DNA from: an uncultured Eubacteriales bacterium
Lineage (GTDB): Bacteria > Bacillota > Clostridia > Oscillospirales > Acutalibacteraceae
Length of the DNA: 64,000 bases
NCBI GenBank assembly: GCA_934436505.1
Contig: CAKSAP010000001.1
Span: 372,001 to 436,000 of the forward strand
Reading direction: 5' to 3'
Shown one piece after another: positions 9,584-17,026 of this stretch (its first letter is position 1; every line of letters begins with the position of its first letter). The notes beneath the pieces are model-generated. The model was not told where the DNA came from and ran no database searches. It was given only the letters and a program-made list of their open reading frames with translations. The translations under genes were made by a program, and so were the position numbers.

Positions 9584-10926
9584 GCGAAAGTGATAATGTT
9601 AAGGTCAGCTTGGACAACGGGCACAAATACGCCCGACGGGATATAAAAAGCGGAGAGAAGATAATAAAATACGGCTATCCGATAGGCGTGGCAACCGTGT
9701 TTATCAAAGAGGGCGACAGAGTTCATACGGAAAATATGAAAACCGCCCTGTCGGGTGTCGGCGAGTATATTTATGACAAAAGCAGTGCCGAGCTTGAAAA
9801 AATACCGCCCGTTACCGTTTCGGCTTATGTTCGTAAAAACGGCGAAATCGGTATAAGAAACGATATTTTTATAATAAATACCGTCGGCTGTGTGAATAAG
9901 ACGGCGGAAATCTTATCTCAAAAAACAGGTGCGTTTTCGTTCTCCCATCCGTACGGCTGCAGTCAGCTCGGCGGAGATTTTGAGAATACGCAAAAGCTTC
10001 TTTCGGCATTGATAAAGCATCCGAACGCAGGCGGTGTGCTTGTGCTGGGCTTGGGCTGTGAGAATAACAATATCGAAAGCCTCAAGGGTGTTCTCGGAGA
10101 GTACGACGGGGAACGGGTACGGTTCTTAAATGTTCAGGACTGCGAGGATGAAATTTCCGAGGGCATAAGGCTCATAGAAGAGTTAAAAGCTAAGGCGAAA
10201 ACGGATATAAGGCAGGAGGTACCTGCTTCAAAGCTTAAAATCGGACTTAAATGCGGCGGAAGCGACGGACTTTCGGGAATAACCGCAAATCCCATGATAG
10301 GCAGAATTGCCGACAGATTTGTTTCAATGGGTGCTTGTACGGTGCTTACAGAGGTGCCCGAAATGTTCGGCGCAGAGCAAATTCTTTTATCCCGTTGTGT
10401 CGATAAAGCCACGTTTGACAGGGCTGTTGATATGATTAACGGCTTTAAGAGGTATTTTATTTCTCACGGTCAGCCGATAAGCGAAAATCCGTCGCCCGGC
10501 AACAAAGAGGGCGGAATAACAACGCTTGAGGAAAAATCGCTCGGCTGCGTTCAAAAGGGCGGACGTTCGCCCGTAACGGACGTTTTAGGCTATGCCGAAA
10601 AGGCTGAAAAGTCGGGACTTTCTCTGCTTTGGGGACCGGGTAACGATATGGTTGCCGTTACCGATTTGGCAGCTTCAGGCTGTCATATGATTTTGTTTTC
10701 AACGGGCAGGGGAACGCCGCTTGGCTCTGTCGTGCCGACGGTTAAAATTTCTACCAATACCGCACTTTATAATAAAAAGCCGCATTGGATAGATTTTGAC
10801 GCACAGTCAGGAACAGATGATGCTTTGTTTTCGTTTTTAATCGACACGGTAAACGGTAAGCGTACGAAAAACGAAGAAAACGGCTACCGTGAAATTGCGA
10901 TTTTCAAGGACGGAGTAACCTTATAA
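9565..10926 (+). CDS. uxaA: Altronate dehydratase
   Basis: A 453-residue dehydratase that converts D-altronate to 2-keto-3-deoxygluconate. The N-terminal SAF-like domain (about residues 1-75: KYARRDIKSGEKIIKYGYPIG) is followed by the catalytic UxaA domain with HPYGCSQLGGD, LGLGCENNN, KCGGSDGLSGITANP and PEMFGAEQIL. It overlaps uxaB by 19 bp and ends 14 bp before a strong bidirectional terminator. It is a little shorter than enterobacterial UxaA (about 495 residues) but has both domains. Function in pectin or galacturonate breakdown follows from the family and the uxaB neighbour. Confidence 0.93.
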   Translation: MGFVVISESDNVKVSLDNGHKYARRDIKSGEKIIKYGYPIGVATVFIKEGDRVHTENMKTALSGVGEYIYDKSSAELEKIPPVTVSAYVRKNGEIGIRNDIFIINTVGCVNKTAEILSQKTGAFSFSHPYGCSQLGGDFENTQKLLSALIKHPNAGGVLVLGLGCENNNIESLKGVLGEYDGERVRFLNVQDCEDEISEGIRLIEELKAKAKTDIRQEVPASKLKIGLKCGGSDGLSGITANPMIGRIADRFVSMGACTVLTEVPEMFGAEQILLSRCVDKATFDRAVDMINGFKRYFISHGQPISENPSPGNKEGGITTLEEKSLGCVQKGGRSPVTDVLGYAEKAEKSGLSLLWGPGNDMVAVTDLAASGCHMILFSTGRGTPLGSVVPTVKISTNTALYNKKPHWIDFDAQSGTDDALFSFLIDTVNGKRTKNEENGYREIAIFKDGVTL

Positions 10927-10940
10927 AGCTTATATAAATA

Positions 10941-10968
10941 AAAAAGTCTCTCGGATGAGAGACTTTTT
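10941..10968. terminator. Bidirectional terminator between uxaA and the DtxR-type gene
   Basis: Perfect 12-bp stem AAAAAGTCTCTC / GAGAGACTTTTT with a 4-nt loop. The A- and T-tracts allow termination from both convergent genes. Confidence 0.9.
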
Positions 10969-10973
10969 CAGTT

Positions 10974-11345
10974 TCAAATTAAATTTTTATTGACGTGGCT
11001 TTTAATTGCCGAAAAGGTTTCATCTGATATATCGTGCTCGATTTTACAAGCGTCCTCGGCAGCCGTTTCCTCGCTTACACCGAGGGCAATAAGGCATTTT
11101 GTGAGGATTGTATGACGTTCGTATATTTTTTCGGCAATTTCACGACCTAAAGCCGTAAGGGTTATATAGCCTTCTTTTGAAATGAGAATATATCCGCCGT
11201 CCTTGAGCAAATTAACGGCTCTGCTGACGCTCGGCTTTGAAAAAGACATATATTCGCTTATATCTATTGAGCGCACGCTGTTGCTCTTTTTTGAAAGAAT
11301 GAGTATCGTTTCAAGATACATCTGTCCTGATTCTTGAAGCTGCAT
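10974..11345 (-). CDS. DtxR/MntR-family metal-dependent regulator
   Basis: A 123-residue regulator consisting of an N-terminal winged helix and a metal-binding dimerisation domain; it has no C-terminal SH3-like domain, as in MntR. ESGQMYLETIL places a Met at the first metal-site position, as in DtxR/IdeR rather than the Asp of MntR, and DACKIEHDIS supplies Cys, Glu and His ligands. This ligand pattern suggests iron sensing, though this is inference. ATG 11345 is preferred over an in-frame GTG at 11354 because GAGG lies 8 bp upstream of it. No metal transporter is adjacent; the target may be the divergent radical SAM gene. Confidence 0.88.
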   Translation of the reverse strand: MQLQESGQMYLETILILSKKSNSVRSIDISEYMSFSKPSVSRAVNLLKDGGYILISKEGYITLTALGREIAEKIYERHTILTKCLIALGVSEETAAEDACKIEHDISDETFSAIKSHVNKNLI

Positions 11346-11368
11346 TTGAGACACCTCGCTTATATATC

Positions 11369-11412
11369 AATGATAACATAAGTTGGGGAAAGTTTCAACA
11401 ACAATTATCATT
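11369..11412. promoter_or_regulatory. Inverted repeat in the dtxR-like / radical SAM divergent region
   Basis: AATGATAA (11369-11376) and TTATCATT (11405-11412) are perfect inverted 8-mers flanking an inner GTTG...CAAC pair. The position between two divergent genes, one of them a metal regulator, makes it a candidate operator. DtxR sites are usually tighter palindromes, so this is tentative. Confidence 0.4.
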
Positions 11413-11465
11413 AACATACGGTGGAAATAATTGCGGATATGTGATAAAATTTACTCGGTGATTAA

Positions 11466-12569
11466 ATGAAAAATATATGCTTGCTAATTAAGCCGTCGTC
11501 GGACAACTGCAATATGCGCTGTAAATATTGCTTCTATGAGGATATTGCGCAGAAGCATTGTGAAAAGCTCGGCTTTATGAGTGAAAACACGGCGGAGAAT
11601 TTAATTAAAAAGGCGTTGCCATTTGCCGAAAGAGAAATTACCTTTATGTTTCAAGGCGGCGAGCCTACGCTTATCGGTCTTGATTTTTACAAATTCTTTG
11701 TCGGTTGCGTGAATAAAAACAATGAAAATTCGCTGAAAATTCATTATGCCATACAGACTAACGGCTATTCGCTTGACGAGGCGTGGGCGGAATTTTTCAA
11801 GAAAAATGATTTTTTGGTCGGCTTGTCGCTTGACGGAAATAAAGAACTTCACGATTTGAACAGGGTTGACGCTTCGGGCAAGGGTACTTTTAACCGTGTT
11901 ACCGAGGCGGCGAAAACACTCGAAAAGCACAAGGTCGATTTTAATATCCTGACCGTCGTTACCAATGCGCTTGCTCGCTATCCGCAGGCTGTTTACAATG
12001 AATATAAGAAGCGTGGATATAAATATTTGCAGTTTATTCCCTGCCTTAATCCGATCGATTTGCCGAACGAAAGGCTTGATTTTACCCTTACGCCCGAAAG
12101 ATACGGAAATTTCTTGAACACGATTTTTGATTTGTGGGTAAGGGATATCAGGGCAAATGACCCTGTGAGCATAAGGCAGTTTGAAAACTATGTTATGCTG
12201 CTTCGAGGTCAGCCGCCCGAGAGCTGCGGCTTTTCGGGTGTGTGCTCGTTTCAGTATGTTGTCGAGGCGGACGGCGGAGTGTACCCGTGCGATTTCTATG
12301 TGCTTGACGAATTAAAGCTCGGAAACGTCAACGAAAACACCTTTGAGGACTTCGACAGGCGGCGTGAGGAGACGGGTTTCGTCGAGCTTTCAAGGGAGAA
12401 GCCGGAGGAATGTAAAAAATGCGAGTTTTTCCCGATTTGTAGAAACGGTTGCAAGAGATATTGTGAGCCGCTTGTTGCCGGAATACCGCAAAAAAATATT
12501 TTCTGCGAGAGCTACAAAACATTTTTCAAGCATTCCCTCGGAACGCTTTTCAGACTTTCACAATATTAG
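11466..12569 (+). CDS. Radical SAM/SPASM protein, anaerobic sulfatase-maturase type
   Basis: A 367-residue radical SAM enzyme. The N terminus holds the [4Fe-4S]-SAM motif CNMRCKYCFY (residues 15-24), followed by FQGGEPTL. The C-terminal SPASM domain carries CGFSGVC, the GGVYPCDFYVL motif and CKKCEFFPICRNGCKRYC for two auxiliary clusters. This arrangement matches anaerobic sulfatase-maturating enzymes, which make formylglycine on sulfatases, and related SPASM peptide modifiers. No sulfatase gene is in the window, so the substrate is unknown; it could act on a distant sulfatase or a peptide. It is divergent from a DtxR-type regulator, which would fit iron-responsive control of a cluster-rich enzyme. 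Confidence 0.88.
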   Translation: MKNICLLIKPSSDNCNMRCKYCFYEDIAQKHCEKLGFMSENTAENLIKKALPFAEREITFMFQGGEPTLIGLDFYKFFVGCVNKNNENSLKIHYAIQTNGYSLDEAWAEFFKKNDFLVGLSLDGNKELHDLNRVDASGKGTFNRVTEAAKTLEKHKVDFNILTVVTNALARYPQAVYNEYKKRGYKYLQFIPCLNPIDLPNERLDFTLTPERYGNFLNTIFDLWVRDIRANDPVSIRQFENYVMLLRGQPPESCGFSGVCSFQYVVEADGGVYPCDFYVLDELKLGNVNENTFEDFDRRREETGFVELSREKPEECKKCEFFPICRNGCKRYCEPLVAGIPQKNIFCESYKTFFKHSLGTLFRLSQY

Positions 12570-12582
12570 AGTTAAAATAAAA

Positions 12583-12620
12583 AGAACCGTAAGTCAAAAA
12601 CTTGCGGTTCTGATTTTTTT
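12583..12620. terminator. Terminator after the radical SAM gene
   Basis: Stem AGAACCGTAAG / CTTGCGGTTCT (12583-12593 and 12601-12611) followed by GATTTTTTT. The upstream A-rich stretch may also serve the convergent HAD gene. Confidence 0.85.
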
Positions 12621-12626
12621 GCTTTG

Positions 12627-13226
12627 TTACTTTAACTCTCTCAAATAAACACCGTTGTATTTGAGCTTTTCAATTCTGTCGCCCGTTACGAAATACACGT
12701 CCCTTGCAATATCCATAAACGGCTTGTCGTTGATTGAGTCGGTATAAAACTCGTCAATTTCAATATCGCCGTAAACATCCTTGAACATCTTAATTTTGCC
12801 CTCACGGTAGCAAATGCCGTGAATGTCGCCCGTTTCAATGTCAACCTCGGTGCCGATATAATTTTTAATGCCGACACGTCTACATATTTCCTTTAGAATT
12901 ACAGTTGGGCATGCGGAGAGAATTACGTCGTCGTCCTTGCGGATTTTGTCGTAAAAGCTCTTGATTTTATTTTCGTGCTCGTCCCAAAAAATAGAAATTT
13001 CTTCCTCGATATTGTCGAACTTGGCGCAACATTCCTTGAGGATATAGCCGTAATCGTTTATAACCTCGGAAATTGTAAGCTTGCCCGTTTTGTATTTGAA
13101 AAATGCTTCGGCAAATTTAGGCGTGTATTTTGCAACCTCTTTCGGATATTTTTTAAGATAGTACAAAAAGAAATCAAATCCGCTTTCGCCGTCGTATATT
13201 GTATTGTCAAAGTCAAAGACTGTCAT
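12627..13226 (-). CDS. HAD superfamily phosphatase (HAD-IB, PSP-like)
   Basis: A 199-residue haloacid dehalogenase-type phosphatase. Motif I is TVFDFDNTIYDGESG at residues 2-16 with two catalytic Asp residues, motif II is in VILSACP, and the motif III/IV region is near EFYTDSINDKPFMD. This pattern (DFDxT, then S, then DSxxDxP) is that of the HAD-IB/phosphoserine phosphatase-like group. The substrate is unknown. ATG 13226 is the start because motif I must be N-terminal and CGGAGGCG lies just upstream; the frame stays open further upstream by chance. A promoter 28 bp upstream supports a single-gene transcript. Confidence 0.9.
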   Translation of the reverse strand: MTVFDFDNTIYDGESGFDFFLYYLKKYPKEVAKYTPKFAEAFFKYKTGKLTISEVINDYGYILKECCAKFDNIEEEISIFWDEHENKIKSFYDKIRKDDDVILSACPTVILKEICRRVGIKNYIGTEVDIETGDIHGICYREGKIKMFKDVYGDIEIDEFYTDSINDKPFMDIARDVYFVTGDRIEKLKYNGVYLRELK

Positions 13227-13253
13227 TGTATCGCCTCCGTGTATTATAATAGT

Positions 13254-13283
13254 ATAATACCCTCTTTTTATGTATTCTGTCAA
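13254..13283 (-). promoter_or_regulatory. Promoter of the HAD phosphatase gene
   Basis: On the minus strand: TTGACA (13283-13278), 18 bp spacer, TATTAT (13259-13254). The -35 overlaps the T-tract side of the terminator of the upstream minus-strand gene. Confidence 0.65.
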
Positions 13284-13284
13284 T

Positions 13285-13308
13285 AAAAAACCGCCGATTT
13301 CTCGGCGG
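13285..13308 (-). terminator. Terminator of the Cys-rich protein gene
   Basis: On the minus strand: CCGCCGA / TCGGCGG stem (13308-13302 with 13297-13291), 4-nt loop, then TTTTTT (13290-13285). Confidence 0.8.
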
Positions 13309-13329
13309 TGTGATTTTCGATGTGTTGCG

Positions 13330-14175
13330 TTAACAGCCGCAGTCGGGCTTTTTCTCGCAGGAGCATTCATTGTTACATTCGTTTTTCGGCGGGAAAAATT
13401 CGTCAACGGGAAATCTGATTTTTCTGAAGGTTTCGCATGGGTCGTCGGTATTGCAGTTACATTCTTTACGGGGTATGCAGAAATCGTATGCCGGAATGAG
13501 CATCTGAACGTCTCTTTCAAGCTGAACGATTGTGAAAATACCGAGCGTAACGGCAACTGCCTTGTCGTGATGGCGGCTGAAAAGGTCCTCGGGAAATTCC
13601 TCGGTGAACGCTCTTTTAATGCATTTCGGCAACGTTACGTTGGAATTGCTGAAGGTGCAGCAGCAGTCGCACGGGCGGCAGAGCTTTGCGTCAAGGGCGA
13701 TAGGCTCGGCAACCTGTACCTTTGCACGTGGATTTGTGTTTGTGGAAATAAGCTGGTCGTCGTTCGCATCTGCGGTGTATTCCGAAGAATAGACCTTAAC
13801 TGCACCGTCGCTGCCGTAGAGTACGCATTTCTTTGAGAACGTCGTAAGACCGTGGACTGTAATCGGCGCAAGGCAGCCTGCCGTGTAAGCCTCAATGGCA
13901 ACCTTGAAGAAAAATGTAATGTCAACCGTGTAGCAGCCCTTGTTAAACGGCACTTTTTCAACGTCGATAAGACAGTTGATTATGCGTGCGCTTCTCAATT
14001 TTACATTTACGCAGTTGTTTATTACGTTTTGCGCCTCGTCGGGGAAATAAACTCTGAGGTCGGCAAGGCAATCCTTGTCTGCGCAAGAGTCGTAAACACG
14101 GTTTGTGTCAATGCAAATTGCTTCTCTGATTTTGCCGGGAATATTGTTACCGCAACAAGCCTTATTCTCTGACAT
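13330..14175 (-). CDS. Conserved Cys-rich protein, unknown function
   Basis: A 281-residue protein with no signal peptide or membrane segment and about 24 cysteines concentrated at the ends and centre (KACCGNN, CRPCDCCCTF, CSCEKKPDCGC). Conserved-looking phrases such as REAICIDTNRVYDSCADKDCL and VDITFFFKV match a protein type I have seen in many Clostridia, but I cannot name a function. The middle is predicted to be beta-rich. Clustered Cys and solubility could fit metal binding or a disulfide-linked spore-coat-like component; both are guesses. The start has AGGAGG at a good distance, and the gene ends in a terminator 22 bp downstream. Confidence 0.8.
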   Translation of the reverse strand: MSENKACCGNNIPGKIREAICIDTNRVYDSCADKDCLADLRVYFPDEAQNVINNCVNVKLRSARIINCLIDVEKVPFNKGCYTVDITFFFKVAIEAYTAGCLAPITVHGLTTFSKKCVLYGSDGAVKVYSSEYTADANDDQLISTNTNPRAKVQVAEPIALDAKLCRPCDCCCTFSNSNVTLPKCIKRAFTEEFPEDLFSRHHDKAVAVTLGIFTIVQLERDVQMLIPAYDFCIPRKECNCNTDDPCETFRKIRFPVDEFFPPKNECNNECSCEKKPDCGC

Positions 14176-14262
14176 AAGTAATTCCTCCTGTGATAAGTTT
14201 TAAGTTTGAAAACTTCATTAACAGTTTATGGGGCATTTGATAATGTGTTACAAAAATTTTTG

Positions 14263-14291
14263 TTGAAAACAGACCCTTTTGCAAGTATAAT
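14263..14291 (+). promoter_or_regulatory. Promoter of the diguanylate cyclase gene
   Basis: TTGAAA (14263-14268), 17 bp, TATAAT (14286-14291). Transcription would begin near 14298, which favours the ATG at 14322 over the one at 14307. Confidence 0.75.
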
Positions 14292-14321
14292 TATCATATT
14301 AAATATATGGCGGTATTCTTA

Positions 14322-15500
14322 ATGAAATATGTTTACAGAGAATTTAAGGTTATATGGAAGCGATTTTTTGACAATTTCAAAATCGCCTTTGTCGGTATGG
14401 ACGTAAAGCTTGACTCGGTGTACAGAGAGGTCGAAAGTCAAAGAATTAAAACGAATTTTGTGAACATTATACCGTTTTCCTTTTTTGTAATAATTTTTGA
14501 GCTCTCAAGCGCCGTTTTCAACATTGCCGCAGGCGATATTTGGTATTGCAGAGTCGGGACGGGCGTTGCCTGCCTTTCATTTTTGCTTTTTAATGTAGTG
14601 GCATACGTGTTTTTGGAAAGAACGCTTGCAAGCGGAGACGCAACCGACAAGAGCAAGGAATATTTTACATATCTTTATTGGGGCGTGTATGTGATTACGG
14701 CGAGCCTTATAAACAGCTTTGAGACGATAAGCTCAGGCAGCATAAGCAGCTTTTTCCTGACCGTGTTCTCGCTGACAAGCTTCGCAATGCTTGAGCCGAA
14801 GCTCATATTTATATATTATCTTGTTATAGCAGGTGAGCAGACTGCGGTTATGATTATCACCAAAAGTTCATTTGAGGTGCTTGTGTTCAGCTTGCTTATT
14901 ATTGCGATAGGTCTGTTTTTGTCGATTTTCAAATACTGTACATATATGAACAGGTCGATTGAAACGAAGCGTTTTGAGCGTATTTCAGAGATTGATCCGC
15001 TTACGGGCTTGCTTAACCGCCGTGGTATGCAGCGTTCGGTTGACGGTATTTGGAGCTACTGCAAAAAGCACTCTATTCCGATTACCTTTGCGATGCTCGA
15101 TATTGACTATTTCAAAAAATACAACGATAAGTACGGTCATTCGCAGGGCGACGAGTGTATCAAAATGATTGCCGAGTGCATCAAGCAGACCTTTTCACGC
15201 AGGACGGATATTACCTGTCGCTTCGGCGGAGAGGAATTTATCATAATCGTCGCAGGCGAGAGCGAAGAAAAAGCACTTGAACAGCTCAAGTCCCTAAAGC
15301 GTGAAATTGAGAATTTGAAAATCAAATCGGGCTGCCCTGAGCTCAATGAAAACGTTACTGTCAGCATGGGCATACATTCGGTTGATATTGACTCAACAAC
15401 AATGTTCAGGGACGCAGTTTTAGGGGTTGACGCTCAGCTTTACAACGCAAAGGAGCACGGACGTAACTGCATTTCCCGTAAAAATGAAATAATAAGATAG
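14322..15500 (+). CDS. Membrane-bound diguanylate cyclase (GGDEF)
   Basis: A 392-residue protein that would make cyclic di-GMP. The N-terminal half has about six hydrophobic segments (residues ~45-210), forming a membrane sensor. It is followed by a GGDEF domain beginning at DPLTGLLNRRGM, with the active-site loop CRFGGEEF near residue 301 (GGEEF is a catalytically competent variant). An RRTD tetrad five residues upstream matches the RxxD product-inhibition site. ATG 14322 is chosen because GGCGG at 14310-14314 is well placed. No PilZ or EAL protein is nearby, so the output is unknown. Confidence 0.92.
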   Translation: MKYVYREFKVIWKRFFDNFKIAFVGMDVKLDSVYREVESQRIKTNFVNIIPFSFFVIIFELSSAVFNIAAGDIWYCRVGTGVACLSFLLFNVVAYVFLERTLASGDATDKSKEYFTYLYWGVYVITASLINSFETISSGSISSFFLTVFSLTSFAMLEPKLIFIYYLVIAGEQTAVMIITKSSFEVLVFSLLIIAIGLFLSIFKYCTYMNRSIETKRFERISEIDPLTGLLNRRGMQRSVDGIWSYCKKHSIPITFAMLDIDYFKKYNDKYGHSQGDECIKMIAECIKQTFSRRTDITCRFGGEEFIIIVAGESEEKALEQLKSLKREIENLKIKSGCPELNENVTVSMGIHSVDIDSTTMFRDAVLGVDAQLYNAKEHGRNCISRKNEIIR

Positions 15501-15511
15501 TGCTCAAATTG

Positions 15512-15545
15512 AAGTCTTGGATAATTCATCCGAGACTTTTTATTT
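15512..15545 (+). terminator. Terminator of the diguanylate cyclase gene
   Basis: Stem AAGTCTTGGAT / ATCCGAGACTT with one wobble pair, followed by TTTATTTTTTT. Confidence 0.85.
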
Positions 15546-15551
15546 TTTTGC

Positions 15552-15595
15552 TTGCTTTTATACTCCATTTATGTTACAATAAGTAACATTGTTAC
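15552..15595 (+). promoter_or_regulatory. Promoter and overlapping dyads before the DUF6514-like gene
   Basis: TTGCTT (15552-15557), 17 bp, TACAAT (15575-15580). Two overlapping palindromes follow: TGTTAC...GTAACA (15572-15588) and GTAACATTGTTAC (15583-15595). They cover the -10 and start site, the usual position for a repressor operator. The regulator is not identified. Confidence 0.6.
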
Positions 15596-15626
15596 TATAC
15601 GAAACAATTTTAGGGAAGTTAGGGAA

Positions 15627-15863
15627 ATGTTTTATGGGGTATTTACAGAGAGGAAATTTGACGGAAGGGAATATGTAAACAGCTATGGGATAATATATGA
15701 AAACAATTTGATAAGGGATATTTCGGACAGCCTCGACGATATTTGCGAGCTTACGCAACGCTTAAATGCTTATGAGGTCGAGCCGACGCATATATTTTGC
15801 GTGATAGACGACTTCTTGTGCGAGAGGTACACCGTTTTGTCAAAGCCGATAGAATTGCGATAA
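15627..15863 (+). CDS. Small DUF6514-like protein
   Basis: A 78-residue acidic cytoplasmic protein (MFYGVFTERKFDGREYVNSY...). The pattern 'YGI..E....I.DIS.....I..L...N..EV.P.H....I.DFL' matches small Clostridial proteins annotated as DUF6514; no function is known. ATG 15627 is chosen because AGGGAA precedes it and the dyad-covered promoter lies 47 bp upstream. It stands alone between terminators. Confidence 0.72.
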   Translation: MFYGVFTERKFDGREYVNSYGIIYENNLIRDISDSLDDICELTQRLNAYEVEPTHIFCVIDDFLCERYTVLSKPIELR

Positions 15864-15933
15864 ATTTGTTGTGCAGTTTGTATAATGTTAGCCTCGATAA
15901 TTTGTTGAACGATACAAACATTGTCTAAAAACG

Positions 15934-15961
15934 TTACTTTTTCCGTGGAATGTGATATACT
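15934..15961 (+). promoter_or_regulatory. Probable promoter of the alpha/beta hydrolase gene
   Basis: TTACTT (15934-15939), 16 bp, TATACT (15956-15961). It lies upstream of a structured leader. Confidence 0.5.
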
Positions 15962-15980
15962 TATAAATATTTTTTAGGTA

Positions 15981-16019
15981 CCGTAAGGCGTTTCGACGCA
16001 CTGCGGCACAGTGAAACGG
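15981..16019 (+). promoter_or_regulatory. Compact structured leader at the hydrolase ribosome site
   Basis: In 39 nt three helices are possible: CCGT/ACGG closing the element, GCGT-TTCG-ACGC (a UUCG tetraloop hairpin) and CACTG-CGGCA-CAGTG. Together they form a three-way junction whose closing strand ACGG is part of the ribosome site. An alternative CGTTT/AAACG pairing competes. It could be a small riboswitch or translational control element; I do not recognise it as a known class. Confidence 0.4.
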
Positions 16020-16029
16020 AGTGACTAAA

Positions 16030-16971
16030 GTGGAATTTACCGCTAATGAATTTACATTTCCGTCAGCCTCGGGACTTTGCGACATCTACGCACAGAGCGC
16101 TGCACCCGCAGACTTTTCACAGGTCAAGGGTATAGTGCAGATTTCTCACGGTATGGCAGAACATTCTAACAGATATGCACGCTTTGCTATGGAACTTTGC
16201 AAGCAGGGCTATGCTGTATATATCAGCGACCATCTCGGACACGGCAAATCCGTTGCCAATGCGGACGAATTGGGCTTTTTCGGCGACAACGGCGTTGAAA
16301 GCGTCGTTGAGGACTTGAAACAGCTTACCGATATTGCAAGGCAGGAGTATCCCGATTTACCGTTCTTTATTTTCGGTCACAGTATGGGCTCGTTTATGGC
16401 AAGAGCGTATATTGCAAAGTACGGTCATTTGATTGACGGTGCAATTATATGCGGCACAAGTGGAACAAATCCTGCGGCAGGTATGGGAATTGCCCTCGCA
16501 AAGCAGCTTGAAAAGACAAAGGGCAAGCTTCACCGTTCGGGAATGTTGAACTCAATCGCCTTCGGCACATATAATAAAAAGACTGAAAAAAGAACCGAAT
16601 TTGACTGGCTTTCAAGAGACCAAAAGGAAGTCGATAAGTATATTAACGACGACCTCTGCGGCTTTTGCTTCACAACAAACGGCTTTGAAACCCTGTTCAC
16701 CGCACTCAAGCAGGTGTCGGCGAAGCTTTGGTACAAAACCGTTCCGTCGGAGCTGCCCATTTTGCTCATTTCGGGCGAAAACGACCCCGTAGGCGAATAC
16801 GGCAAGGGCGTAAAGCAGGTGTTTGAGGACCTTAAAAAGACAGGTCATCAGAACGTCATTATGAAGCTTTATCCCGAAGCAAGGCATGAGCTTCTCAACG
16901 AGTTAAACCGTGATGAGGTTATGTCGGATATAATCGGCTGGATGGATAAAATACTCGCAAAGCAGGAGTAA
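16030..16971 (+). CDS. Alpha/beta hydrolase, monoacylglycerol lipase-like
   Basis: A 313-residue serine hydrolase. QISHGMAEHSNRY, GHGKS and the nucleophile elbow FGHSMGSFMAR are diagnostic of lysophospholipase/monoacylglycerol lipase-type enzymes. The acid is in SGENDPVG and the catalytic His in PEARHELLNE. There is no signal peptide, so it acts in the cytoplasm on lipids or esters. I start it at GTG 16030, because the earlier in-frame GTG at 16021 overlaps the CGGAG ribosome site. It ends in a terminator 6 bp after the stop. Confidence 0.88.
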   Translation: MEFTANEFTFPSASGLCDIYAQSAAPADFSQVKGIVQISHGMAEHSNRYARFAMELCKQGYAVYISDHLGHGKSVANADELGFFGDNGVESVVEDLKQLTDIARQEYPDLPFFIFGHSMGSFMARAYIAKYGHLIDGAIICGTSGTNPAAGMGIALAKQLEKTKGKLHRSGMLNSIAFGTYNKKTEKRTEFDWLSRDQKEVDKYINDDLCGFCFTTNGFETLFTALKQVSAKLWYKTVPSELPILLISGENDPVGEYGKGVKQVFEDLKKTGHQNVIMKLYPEARHELLNELNRDEVMSDIIGWMDKILAKQE

Positions 16972-16976
16972 AATAA

Positions 16977-17008
16977 ACGGCAGGCTTTTCTCGGTCTGCC
17001 GTATTTTT
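16977..17008 (+). terminator. Terminator of the hydrolase gene
   Basis: Stem ACGGCAG / CTGCCGT (16977-16983 and 16996-17002) followed by ATTTTT. Confidence 0.8.
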
Positions 17009-17026
17009 GATAAACGGAGGGATTTT

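Noticed and set aside
12627..13556. A longer N-terminal extension of the HAD phosphatase
   Set aside because: Motif I of HAD enzymes must be at the N terminus, and a good ribosome site and promoter lie within the extension.
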